The notes under the pieces were generated by a model. The model searched no databases. It was not told the DNA's origin and saw only the letters and a list, made by a program, of their open reading frames with translations. A DNA stretch of 18,864 nt, from NCBI GenBank assembly GCA_023387085.1, contig JAEWIL010000137.1, positions 1 to 18,864 of the forward strand, written 5' to 3'. The position numbers and the translations under genes are program-made. Each line of letters starts with the position of its first letter. Position 1 is the stretch's first letter. Positions 1-5,708 of this stretch are shown here, piece after piece. This DNA is from Pseudomonadota bacterium (lineage in GTDB: Bacteria > Pseudomonadota > Alphaproteobacteria > Sphingomonadales > Sphingomonadaceae).

Positions 1-370
1 GGCCGGGATCGGGCGTGGCGCCGGCCGAGGATTCGTCGCCGGCACCGGGGTGGGGCGCAGCGATGATCGGCGGCGGTTTCGGGGGTATGATCTTCGGTTT
101 GGGCGCGGCGACGGGCGCCGCCTTCGCATATCGGTTCGCGGCCGAGGCCCTGCCGCTTCTTTGTTCGGAAGCGGATTTGGCCGGCGTTGGTGTTTCGCGC
201 GGCGGTGGTGGCGCGGGGAGGGCGATCGCGCTGATCGCCTCGCTCGCTCTACGGACGGTTTGCAGATCGAACCCGTTTGCCAGAGCGAAACTGACGCCGA
301 CGACGATCAAGAGCGAGGCGCCGCCCGCGACCAGCCGCTGCTTTGCTGCAATTCGCCCCGAATAGGCCAT
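1..370 (-). CDS. TonB-like Pro-rich membrane-anchored protein, N-terminal part
   Basis: The gene runs off the left edge, so only about 123 N-terminal residues are present. It opens MAYSGRIAAKQRL and has one hydrophobic helix at roughly residues 14-31 (VAGGASLLIVVGVSFALANG). From about residue 50 it becomes a Pro/Ala/Lys-rich stretch (PAPPPPRETPTP, KPKIIPPKPPP) and then a Gly/Ser/Asp-rich tail. A short cytoplasmic end, one anchor and a long periplasmic Pro-rich spacer is the layout of TonB energy transducers, which link the ExbB/ExbD motor to outer-membrane receptors. The diagnostic C-terminal TonB domain lies outside the window, so function is inference. The start is the ATG at 368-370, with a weak CTGGA about 9 nt upstream. 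It lies 45 nt downstream of the hydrolase gene on the same strand and could be co-transcribed with it. Confidence 0.65.
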   Translation of the reverse strand, partial: MAYSGRIAAKQRLVAGGASLLIVVGVSFALANGFDLQTVRRASEAISAIALPAPPPPRETPTPAKSASEQRSGRASAANRYAKAAPVAAPKPKIIPPKPPPIIAAPHPGAGDESSAGATPDPG

Positions 371-415
371 GGCGCTGTCCAGAGCGCACGCCGACCGCGC
401 GCTTTCGCCCCTGTC

Positions 416-1282
416 TTAAAGGAATTCGTCTAGCGTGGACATGAACCGGTCGAACTGGTCGTGGTGAAGCCAGTGCCCGGCATTTTCGAATTCGATGACC
501 TTTGCGGTTTTGAAATGTTCGAGTCGGCCGTCGCCCTCGGGATTGGAGGCCCAGCTATTGGCGCCGTACAGAAGGAGCGTCGGGCAGGTGATCGCCGACC
601 ATAGCGCCTGTATATCCTCCTGCGGCAGATCGACGGTCGGCCAGACGTTCAGATAATTGTCGAACTTCCAGCTCCAGCTGCCGTCCTCGTTCCGGTTGAT
701 GCCGTGGATCGTCAGGTGGCGCGCCTGGTCGGGGGTCAGATAGCTGTTTTCGGCGGCCATGCGCGCAAGCGCATCCTCCAGCGTCGCATATCGCCGGGGC
801 TGGCGCCCCGCAGCCTGCCGTTTGTCGTCGATCCATTTGCGGAAGCGCTCGGCGAAGGGAGTCTCGGCGCGTTCGGCCAGAACCTTGGGCGAAGGGCCGA
901 GGCCTTCGATCGCGACCAGCTTTCGCACATTGTCCGGATAAAGACCGGTATACCGCAGCGAGATATTGCCGCCCATCGAATGGGCGACGATCGTCACCGG
1001 CGCGAGATCGAGCTGATGGATCAATTGCGCGAGGTCGTACACAAAGGCGCCCATTTCGTAATTGCCGTCGGGCGCCCATGCACTGTCGCCATGGCCGCGA
1101 AGGTCGGGCGCGATGACATGGTAGCGATCGGCAAGTTTCTCGGCGACCCAGTCCCAACTGCGGCAGTGGTCGCGTCCACCGTGGACGAGCAAGAGCGGCG
1201 GGGCGCCGTCATTGCCCCAATCGGCATAATGGAGCTTCAGGCGCTGGGAGATGAAGCTGTGCGAAGTGGGACCGCTTGCCAT
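416..1282 (-). CDS. alpha/beta-fold hydrolase
   Basis: A 288-residue soluble alpha/beta hydrolase. The oxyanion-hole segment LLLVHGG lies at about residues 30-36. APDLRGHGDS follows at 58-67, and the nucleophile elbow AHSMGGN carries Ser102 (G/A-x-S-x-G pattern). The segment LLLYGANSWAS precedes the acid region, and the catalytic His sits in NAGHWLHHD near the C-terminus. These features place it with the haloalkane dehalogenase, epoxide hydrolase and esterase-like hydrolases; the substrate cannot be read from sequence. I chose the ATG at 1280-1282 because AAGGAC lies 6 nt upstream. A TTG at 1337-1339 would add 19 residues without family support. It is divergent from the dehydrogenase at 1376, sharing a 93-bp intergenic region. 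Confidence 0.88.
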   Translation of the reverse strand: MASGPTSHSFISQRLKLHYADWGNDGAPPLLLVHGGRDHCRSWDWVAEKLADRYHVIAPDLRGHGDSAWAPDGNYEMGAFVYDLAQLIHQLDLAPVTIVAHSMGGNISLRYTGLYPDNVRKLVAIEGLGPSPKVLAERAETPFAERFRKWIDDKRQAAGRQPRRYATLEDALARMAAENSYLTPDQARHLTIHGINRNEDGSWSWKFDNYLNVWPTVDLPQEDIQALWSAITCPTLLLYGANSWASNPEGDGRLEHFKTAKVIEFENAGHWLHHDQFDRFMSTLDEFL

Positions 1283-1375
1283 TGTCTTGTCCTTGTTGTC
1301 TGTTCCAGTTTCAAAAGGCGACTGAATGGCATCCGTCAAGCCCGGTCACCGATCATCAGGGAGGACATAAAAGTC

Positions 1376-2167
1376 ATGACGACGTTTCGGGACAATCTTC
1401 TCGCGGGCAAGACCGCGTTCGTTGCCGGCGGCACCAGCGGCATAAATCTCGGCATTGCAAAACGCTTTGCCGAACTCGGCGCGAAGGTTGCCGTGGCCGG
1501 CCGCGATCCCGAAAAGGCTCAGCGCGCCGCCGCCGATATCGGGCACGATGCGATCGGGCTGTCGGGTGACGTGCGCGACTATGCGGCGATTCGCGGCGTC
1601 ATGGAAACGGTCGCCGACAAATTCGGTCCGATGGACATCGTCATTTCGGGCGCAGCGGGCAATTTCCTTGCGCCTGTACTCGGCATGTCGGCCAATGCCT
1701 TCCGCACCGTGGTCGATATCGACCTCAACGGTACGTTCAACGTCTTCCGCGGCTGCCACGACCTGCTGAGGCGCCCGGGAGCATCGCTGATCGCGATCAC
1801 GGCGGGGCAGGCGATCAATGCGTCGGCTCTTCAAGCACATGCCTGCGCGGCGAAGGCAGGGATCAACCAGCTGATCCGCGTGCTCGCGCTCGAATGGGGA
1901 CCGGAGGTGCGCGTCAACGGCATCTCGCCGGGCCCGATCGCCGGAACGGAGGGAATGGCCCGGCTCGCCCCCGATGCCGCGACGCGCCAGTCGCACTTCG
2001 ACCGTATTGCGATGAAGCGTTGGGGCGAAGTGCCGGAGGTCGCCGAATCGGCGGTGTTCCTTTGCTCGCCGGCGGCGAGCTACATTACGGGCACGATCCT
2101 CGATTGCGACGGTGGAAGCCAGATTGGCGACGCCTCGCGTGGCGATCTGGCGAGAGGAATGGCCTGA
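1376..2167 (+). CDS. SDR oxidoreductase, 2,4-dienoyl-CoA reductase type
   Basis: A 263-residue short-chain dehydrogenase/reductase. The Rossmann glycine motif is GGTSGINLGIA (residues 18-28), the INLGI form typical of the 2,4-dienoyl-CoA reductase branch rather than GxGxxGIG. The usual NNAG is SGAAGNF (91-97). The usual YxxxK is replaced by HACAAK, keeping Lys160 but with no Tyr. The segment LALEWGPEVRVNGISPGPIA followed by GTEG closely resembles peroxisomal DECR2 proteins. By family it would reduce 2,4-dienoyl-CoA esters with NADPH during breakdown of unsaturated fatty acids; the exact substrate here is inferred. The ATG at 1376 is preceded by GGGAGGAC at the right distance. A much longer upstream frame exists but lies over the hydrolase gene and is an artefact. 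The gene ends 4 nt before a strong terminator. Confidence 0.88.
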   Translation: MTTFRDNLLAGKTAFVAGGTSGINLGIAKRFAELGAKVAVAGRDPEKAQRAAADIGHDAIGLSGDVRDYAAIRGVMETVADKFGPMDIVISGAAGNFLAPVLGMSANAFRTVVDIDLNGTFNVFRGCHDLLRRPGASLIAITAGQAINASALQAHACAAKAGINQLIRVLALEWGPEVRVNGISPGPIAGTEGMARLAPDAATRQSHFDRIAMKRWGEVPEVAESAVFLCSPAASYITGTILDCDGGSQIGDASRGDLARGMA

Positions 2168-2171
2168 TAGC

Positions 2172-2208
2172 AAAAACGCCGCCAACCCGTTCGGGTGGCG
2201 GCGTTTTT
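2172..2208. terminator. bidirectional intrinsic terminator
   Basis: A near-perfect hairpin. AAAAACGCCGCC (2172-2183) pairs with GGCGGCGTTTTT (2197-2208), and after a one-base bulge ACCCG pairs with CGGGT around a tiny loop. It has an A tract on one side and a T tract on the other, so it works in both directions. On plus it ends the SDR gene (stop at 2167). On minus it begins 2 nt after the CCA end of tRNA-Val. Confidence 0.9.
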
Positions 2209-2210
2209 AA

Positions 2211-2285
2211 TGGTGGGCGTGGCAAGGATTGAACTTGCGACCCCTGCGATGTCAACACAGTGCTCTACCACTGAGCTACACGCCC
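2211..2285 (-). tRNA. tRNA-Val (anticodon GAC)
   Basis: Read on the minus strand, the acceptor GGGCGTG pairs with CACGCCC. The D arm is GCTCAGTGGTAGAGC. The anticodon stem CTGTG/CGCAG holds the loop TTGACAT, giving anticodon GAC (Val, GUC codons). The T arm is GCAAG-TTCAATC-CTTGC. Discriminator A and an encoded CCA end the 75-nt gene. All stems pair, with one G-U in the anticodon stem. Confidence 0.97.
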
Positions 2286-2304
2286 ATCCCTTGGGGTGAC
2301 GCGC

Positions 2305-2333
2305 CCCCTAATCGGCTCCGCGCGACTTGGCAA
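2305..2333 (-). promoter_or_regulatory. predicted promoter of tRNA-Val
   Basis: On the minus strand TTGCCA (2333-2328) and TAGGGG (2310-2305) are 17 nt apart, and the tRNA begins 19 nt after the second box. The layout matches the boxes ahead of the other two tRNA genes in this window. The -10 box is a poor match to consensus. Confidence 0.35.
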
Positions 2334-2356
2334 GCCCTTCGCGCGAAGATGCGTCT

Positions 2357-2734
2357 TTATTGCTGGTTCGACCGGTCGGCGCGTCCGAACAGATTGTCGA
2401 CCTCGCGGACCAGATCCTTGAGGTGGAAGGGTTTCGACAGCAGTTTCGCCTGCGGCACATTCTCTTCGGCGCGGAGCGACACCGCTGCGAAGCCGGTGAT
2501 GAACATCACCTGCGTCTGCGGCGCGGCCTTGGCGGTGTGCTGCGCGAGTTCGATCCCGTCCATTTCGGGCATGACGATATCGGACAGCAGCAGGTCGAAC
2601 GTTCCCGAATCGATATAGGGAACCGCGGCGGTGCCGCGATCGACCGCGGTTACGTGATAACCCGCGCCGGTCAGCGCGCGCGCCAGATATTCGCGCATCA
2701 CATCATCATCCTCGGCGAGCAATATGCGAATCAT
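2357..2734 (-). CDS. cpdR: single-domain response regulator, CpdR-like
   Basis: A 125-residue protein that is a bare receiver domain without an output domain. The acidic pocket is EDDD (8-11), the phosphoacceptor is Asp52 in LLLSDIVMPEMDG, the switch Thr is T80 in FITGFA, and Lys101 lies in LLSKPFHL. The SDIVMPEMDG, ITGFA and KPFxLKDL signature fits CpdR. In Caulobacter, unphosphorylated CpdR helps ClpXP degrade cell-cycle regulators, and its phosphorylation is controlled by the CckA-ChpT phosphorelay. The role here is inferred from that family. The ATG at 2732-2734 has only a weak GGGAA about 11 nt upstream. It is followed on the same strand by tRNA-Val, which has its own candidate promoter. 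It is divergent from the amidohydrolase across 141 bp that contains a direct repeat. Confidence 0.8.
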   Translation of the reverse strand: MIRILLAEDDDVMREYLARALTGAGYHVTAVDRGTAAVPYIDSGTFDLLLSDIVMPEMDGIELAQHTAKAAPQTQVMFITGFAAVSLRAEENVPQAKLLSKPFHLKDLVREVDNLFGRADRSNQQ

Positions 2735-2875
2735 CTGAAAAACTGTTCCCTGGTCCGGCTGCGCGCCGGTCTGGTCCGGCCTGCACCCTGTTTAGCTCTT
2801 TGTCCCGATAGCGCGAGACCTTTAACAAATTTGGTCCGACTGGATTTACCTGTCGATTTTTGGCACGCTTTCCCG

Positions 2876-3751
2876 ATGCCGTTCCGCGCACCGCCGTCTC
2901 CCGCCATAGCGATCGACCGTTCCGCGCAGGCGGGTCCGGTGGTCGTGTCGATCTCGCACGCCGGCCGGATCTATCCTCCGGAGATATTGGCGTCCGCGCG
3001 CGTCGGACGTCCCGATCTCGAGCGGTTGGAGGACCGCTGGTGCGACCTGATAGCGGGCCAAGCAACCGATGCGGGGGCAACGGTGGTGCGGGCGTTGTGG
3101 GCACGCGCGGTCGCGGATTGCAATCGCGGCGAGGGGCAGATGGCCCCGAGCGAGGTCGCGCCCGCTCTTCGCCCGCGCTTCTCCGCCCCCGGCCGCAAGG
3201 AGCGCGCGGGGCTGGGCGTCGTTCCGACACGTCTTTCGGATGGCGGCCCGCTGTGGCGCGGGCCGATCGACAGCGCCGGGCTCGACTGGCGGCTCGACGC
3301 GCTGCACCGGCCGTTTCACGCGGCGCTGGCGGCCGAGCTTGCCGCCGCCCGCGTCCGATGCGGCCAAGCCATCTTGATCGATCTGCACAGCATGCCGCCC
3401 ATTCCGCGCGGTCAGCCGGGATATGGTGCGGGCGTGGTTGTCGGCGATCGCTTTGGGGATACGGCGGCGGATTGGCTCGTCGACCTGGTCCTCGATCACG
3501 CGAAACGGCTGGGCATCCCTGTGTCGCGCAACCAGCCCTATGCCGGCGGCCATATCGTCCGGACGCACGGGCGCCCGGCGAGCGCGATCCACGCGGTGCA
3601 GATCGAGATCGACCGCAGGCTGTACCTGGATTCCGACGGCGCGCCGGACGAGCCGTCGCTGGCGATGTTTCGCGGCTGGTTCGCGAAGCTTGTCGAAGCG
3701 GCCGGACAGGGCTGGGGAACCGACGATGATATTCCGCTGGCAGCCGAATAA
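2876..3751 (+). CDS. N-formylglutamate amidohydrolase family protein
   Basis: A 291-residue soluble protein. Family landmarks appear in order: VVVSISHAGRIYP with His28, DLERLEDRW (48-55), RAVADCNRG with Asp81, Asn83 and Arg84, LIDLHSMPP with Asp169 and His171, RNQPYAGGHI (218-227), and VQIEIDRRLYLD with Glu244. These match the N-formylglutamate amidohydrolase family, metal-dependent enzymes that split N-formylglutamate into glutamate and formate at the end of one histidine-degradation route. No hut genes are nearby, so it may act on another N-formyl amino acid. The ATG at 2876 gives the family's N-terminus. The frame stays open for about 550 bp upstream across cpdR, but that part is spurious. 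Its TAA overlaps the A tract of a terminator serving the opposite strand. Confidence 0.85.
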   Translation: MPFRAPPSPAIAIDRSAQAGPVVVSISHAGRIYPPEILASARVGRPDLERLEDRWCDLIAGQATDAGATVVRALWARAVADCNRGEGQMAPSEVAPALRPRFSAPGRKERAGLGVVPTRLSDGGPLWRGPIDSAGLDWRLDALHRPFHAALAAELAAARVRCGQAILIDLHSMPPIPRGQPGYGAGVVVGDRFGDTAADWLVDLVLDHAKRLGIPVSRNQPYAGGHIVRTHGRPASAIHAVQIEIDRRLYLDSDGAPDEPSLAMFRGWFAKLVEAAGQGWGTDDDIPLAAE

Positions 3752-3781
3752 AAAACCACCTCGTACCGCAGTACGAGGTGG
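3750..3781 (-). terminator. intrinsic terminator for minus-strand transcription
   Basis: A perfect 11-bp stem, CCACCTCGTAC (3756-3766) with GTACGAGGTGG (3771-3781), has the loop CGCA. On the plus strand six A (3750-3755) precede it and no T tract follows, so it ends minus-strand transcripts with U6. The nearest upstream minus-strand gene is tRNA-Pro, 138 bp away. The U tract overlaps the stop codon of the amidohydrolase gene. Confidence 0.8.
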
Positions 3782-3918
3782 CCAGGGTCCAGGGAGGACG
3801 CGCCCGCGGCGAACGACGGGGCACTAGCCGCGATGGAAAGGGGGAAAACCACGGCGGCGTAACGACAATCTATGCATTGTCGCGCCGACTTACAAGGGCT
3901 GATAATTACAAAAGATAC

Positions 3919-3995
3919 TGGTCGGGGAGAGAGGATTCGAACCTCCGGCCCCTGCCTCCCGAAGACAGTGCTCTACCAGGCTGAGCTACTCCCCG
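3919..3995 (-). tRNA. tRNA-Pro (anticodon CGG)
   Basis: On the minus strand the acceptor CGGGGAG pairs with CTCCCCG. The D arm is GCTCAGCCTGGTAGAGC. The anticodon stem CTGTC/GGCAG carries loop TTCGGGA, so the anticodon is CGG (Pro, CCG codons). The T arm is CGGAGGTTCGAATCCTCT-like with a canonical TTCGAAT loop. Discriminator A and encoded CCA close a 77-nt gene. Confidence 0.97.
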
Positions 3996-4037
3996 ACCGA
4001 TCTTTGCACCGGCGGGCCGGCGCGAAGGCAGGGCGGT

Positions 4038-4066
4038 CCTCTAGACGCGCAATTTGCGAACTTCAA
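4038..4066 (-). promoter_or_regulatory. predicted promoter of tRNA-Pro
   Basis: On the minus strand TTGAAG (4066-4061) is separated by 17 nt from TAGAGG (4043-4038), 42 nt before the tRNA. It has the same spacing and a T-A-rich start of the -10 box as the other tRNA promoters here. No other gene intervenes. The stop of the RadC-like gene is at 4101. Confidence 0.4.
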
Positions 4067-4100
4067 GCGCCAATCGGCATCGCGGCGACGATTGTTTGCG

Positions 4101-4529
4101 CTAGATCATGCCGGCGTTGCGAAAGCTGAAATGACCGCTTTCGACAAAAATCAGATGATCCGACAGATCGATGCCGATCAGCCGCAGGAACTGCCCCGCC
4201 TCGCGCGTGCAGCGCGTGTCGGCGTCGCTCGGCCGCGCGTTTCCCGAAGGATGATTATGCGCCATCGCGACTGTCGCAGGGCGATGTCCGATCAAGCGGT
4301 GCCAGCATTGCGGCGTGATGACGCAGCGACCGGTCGTATCGCCCACGGCACTCTCGAGACCGACGAGCCGGTCAAAGGCGTCGAAGCCGGCCAGCACGAC
4401 GATCTCGCGGTCCGCAAAGAACATGGGTCGCAGCAGATAGCGTGCGACTTCATCCTCCGCGTCGCGTGGCACGAAGCCGGCCGCAGCAGCGGGATGCGGA
4501 GGCTTGCCGACGGGCTCGAGCAGGGTCAT
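4101..4529 (-). CDS. short RadC-like JAB/JAMM domain protein
   Basis: A 142-residue protein consisting almost entirely of a RadC-type JAB domain. The metal-binding motif AHNHPSGNARPSDAD gives His91, His93 and Asp104, the H-x-H-x(10)-D spacing of JAMM proteins. The downstream segment RLIGIDLSDHLIF matches the RadC core. Full RadC is about 220 residues with an N-terminal helix-hairpin-helix region; that part is absent, and no RadC fragment is visible upstream. The biochemical role of RadC-family proteins is not settled despite the old DNA-repair name. The JAMM fold suggests a metallopeptidase-like or nucleic-acid-related activity. The start is the ATG at 4527-4529; only a close GGAA lies ahead of it, so translation may be weak. 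It is divergent from thyA across 151 bp. Confidence 0.82.
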   Translation of the reverse strand: MTLLEPVGKPPHPAAAAGFVPRDAEDEVARYLLRPMFFADREIVVLAGFDAFDRLVGLESAVGDTTGRCVITPQCWHRLIGHRPATVAMAHNHPSGNARPSDADTRCTREAGQFLRLIGIDLSDHLIFVESGHFSFRNAGMI

Positions 4530-4626
4530 TTCCGGCTCATGCGCCTATGGCGCGCGCTGCCAAAGGGTCGATTGGCCCGTATCGGACGATTGCAGTCCGG
4601 GCGGCGGTCTTGCCATGTTGCGCCCC

Positions 4627-4655
4627 TTGCCGCTTTCCTGCGCCGGGCCTAGCAA
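4627..4655 (+). promoter_or_regulatory. predicted thyA promoter
   Basis: TTGCCG (4627-4632) and TAGCAA (4650-4655) are exactly 17 nt apart and end 25 nt before the thyA TTG start. This would give a short leader of roughly 18 nt holding the ribosome-binding site. The boxes are only partial matches to sigma-70 consensus. Confidence 0.35.
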
Positions 4656-4669
4656 AGCGAATGACAGTC

Positions 4670-4676
4670 AGGAGAG
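4670..4676 (+). promoter_or_regulatory. ribosome-binding site that fixes the thyA TTG start
   Basis: AGGAGAG ends 4 nt before TTG at 4681 (6 nt from AGGAG). No ATG or GTG in frame lies close to the conserved N-terminus, so this strong site identifies TTG as the start codon. Confidence 0.7.
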
Positions 4677-4680
4677 ACTC

Positions 4681-5616
4681 TTGTCCGATTCCATCCATTA
4701 TGAGCTGCAATATCTCGACCTGATGCGCCGTATATGGGTCGAAGGCGATGAGCGTGTCGACCGAACCGGCGTGGGCACACGGTCGCTGTTCGGCGAGACG
4801 ATGCGATTCTCGCTGAACGACGATGCGATTCCGTTGCTGACCACCAAGCGCGTCTATTGGAAGACGGCGCTGCGCGAGCTTTTATGGTTCCTCACCGGCG
4901 ACACCAACATCCGCTCGCTGGTCGCGCAGGGGGTGAAGATCTGGACCGACTGGCCGCTCGACAAATATCGCCGCGAGACGGGTGACGAGATCAGCGCGGC
5001 GGATTTCGAGGCGCGGATCGTCGCCGACGATGATTTTGCCGCGCGCTGGGGCGATCTCGGACCCGTCTACGGCCATCAATGGGTGAACTGGCCGCGGTAC
5101 GAGCCGGCGGGCGAGGGGCTTTTCCGGCGCGCCGAACGCGGGCATAACCAGATTGCCGCGCTGATCGACTCGCTTCGGACCAATCCGGGGTCGCGTCGGC
5201 ACATCTTCACCGGATGGAATGTCGCCGATCTGGCCCGGATGGCGCTGCCGCCATGTCATATGACCTACCAGTTCCATGTCCGCAGCGACGGTGGATTGTC
5301 TTGTCTGCTGTTCCAGCGCTCTTGCGACCTGGGCCTCGGTTTCGCGTTCAACGTTTTCGAAGCCGCGCTGCTCACGCGTCTAATTGCACAACAATGCGAC
5401 CTTTATGCACACGAACTGGTGTGGACGGGTGGGGATGTCCATCTCTATCTCAACCACGCGGACCTGGTCGAAGAACAATTGTCGCGTGTGCCGGAGGGCA
5501 GCCCCAAGCTGCGGATCCTGAGGCGGCCTGACAGCATTTTCGACTATCGGTTCGAGGATTTCGCGGTTGAGGCCTACGCCCCGCAAGCGCATATTTCGGC
5601 GCCTGTCGCGGTCTGA
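4681..5616 (+). CDS. thyA: thymidylate synthase ThyA
   Basis: A 311-residue ThyA, which methylates dUMP to dTMP using 5,10-methylenetetrahydrofolate. Visible landmarks are DRTGVGTRSLFG (27-38) with the phosphate-binding Arg, LLTTKRVYWKTALRELLWFL (52-71), GPVYGHQW (127-134), the active-site Cys192 in ALPPCHMTYQF, RSCDLGLGFAFN for folate and nucleotide contacts, and HLYLNH for dUMP binding. It is longer than E. coli ThyA (264) because of an insertion at about residues 95-125 before GPVYG, as in the Lactobacillus casei enzyme type (316). Translation starts at TTG with AGGAGAG just upstream. The usual partner dihydrofolate reductase gene does not follow; the next gene is bkd E1 alpha on the same strand, with its own promoter. 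The longer upstream frame overlaps the RadC-like gene and is not credible. Confidence 0.96.
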   Translation: MSDSIHYELQYLDLMRRIWVEGDERVDRTGVGTRSLFGETMRFSLNDDAIPLLTTKRVYWKTALRELLWFLTGDTNIRSLVAQGVKIWTDWPLDKYRRETGDEISAADFEARIVADDDFAARWGDLGPVYGHQWVNWPRYEPAGEGLFRRAERGHNQIAALIDSLRTNPGSRRHIFTGWNVADLARMALPPCHMTYQFHVRSDGGLSCLLFQRSCDLGLGFAFNVFEAALLTRLIAQQCDLYAHELVWTGGDVHLYLNHADLVEEQLSRVPEGSPKLRILRRPDSIFDYRFEDFAVEAYAPQAHISAPVAV

Positions 5617-5625
5617 CGGCCGACG

Positions 5626-5654
5626 TTGCATTCTTCTGGCTGCAGTAATATTAT
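5626..5654 (+). promoter_or_regulatory. predicted bkd operon promoter
   Basis: TTGCAT (5626-5631), a 17-nt spacer and TATTAT (5649-5654) lie in the 92-bp gap after thyA, the most AT-rich stretch nearby. Transcription would begin near 5661, about 48 nt before the chosen ATG at 5709. Confidence 0.5.
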
Positions 5655-5708
5655 GTCGCCACGTTGAAATATAACTAGGTGCCGATTCGCGCGCCGAAGG
5701 ACGAGGAC

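Noticed and set aside
15..433. Two overlapping plus-strand frames at the left edge
   Set aside because: The minus strand holds a membrane-anchored Pro-rich protein with a sensible start; the plus frames show Gly/Arg-rich noise.
704..1375. Upstream extension of the SDR frame across the hydrolase gene
   Set aside because: The conserved N-terminus and a strong ribosome-binding site mark ATG 1376; the extension is antisense to a catalytic-motif-bearing hydrolase.
2706..3824. Arg/Pro-rich minus-strand frames opposite the amidohydrolase
   Set aside because: Composition is typical of a GC-rich shadow, and all family residues are on the plus strand.
3782..3852. Possible small minus-strand gene starting at GTG 3852 after tRNA-Pro
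   Set aside because: No ribosome-binding site, and the frame reads straight through the terminator stem into the amidohydrolase; an RNA trailer is more likely.
3863..3882. CGACAAT/ATTGTCG hairpin as an independent terminator or operator
   Set aside because: No U tract on either strand and no gene start beside it; kept only as part of the tRNA-Pro trailer observation.
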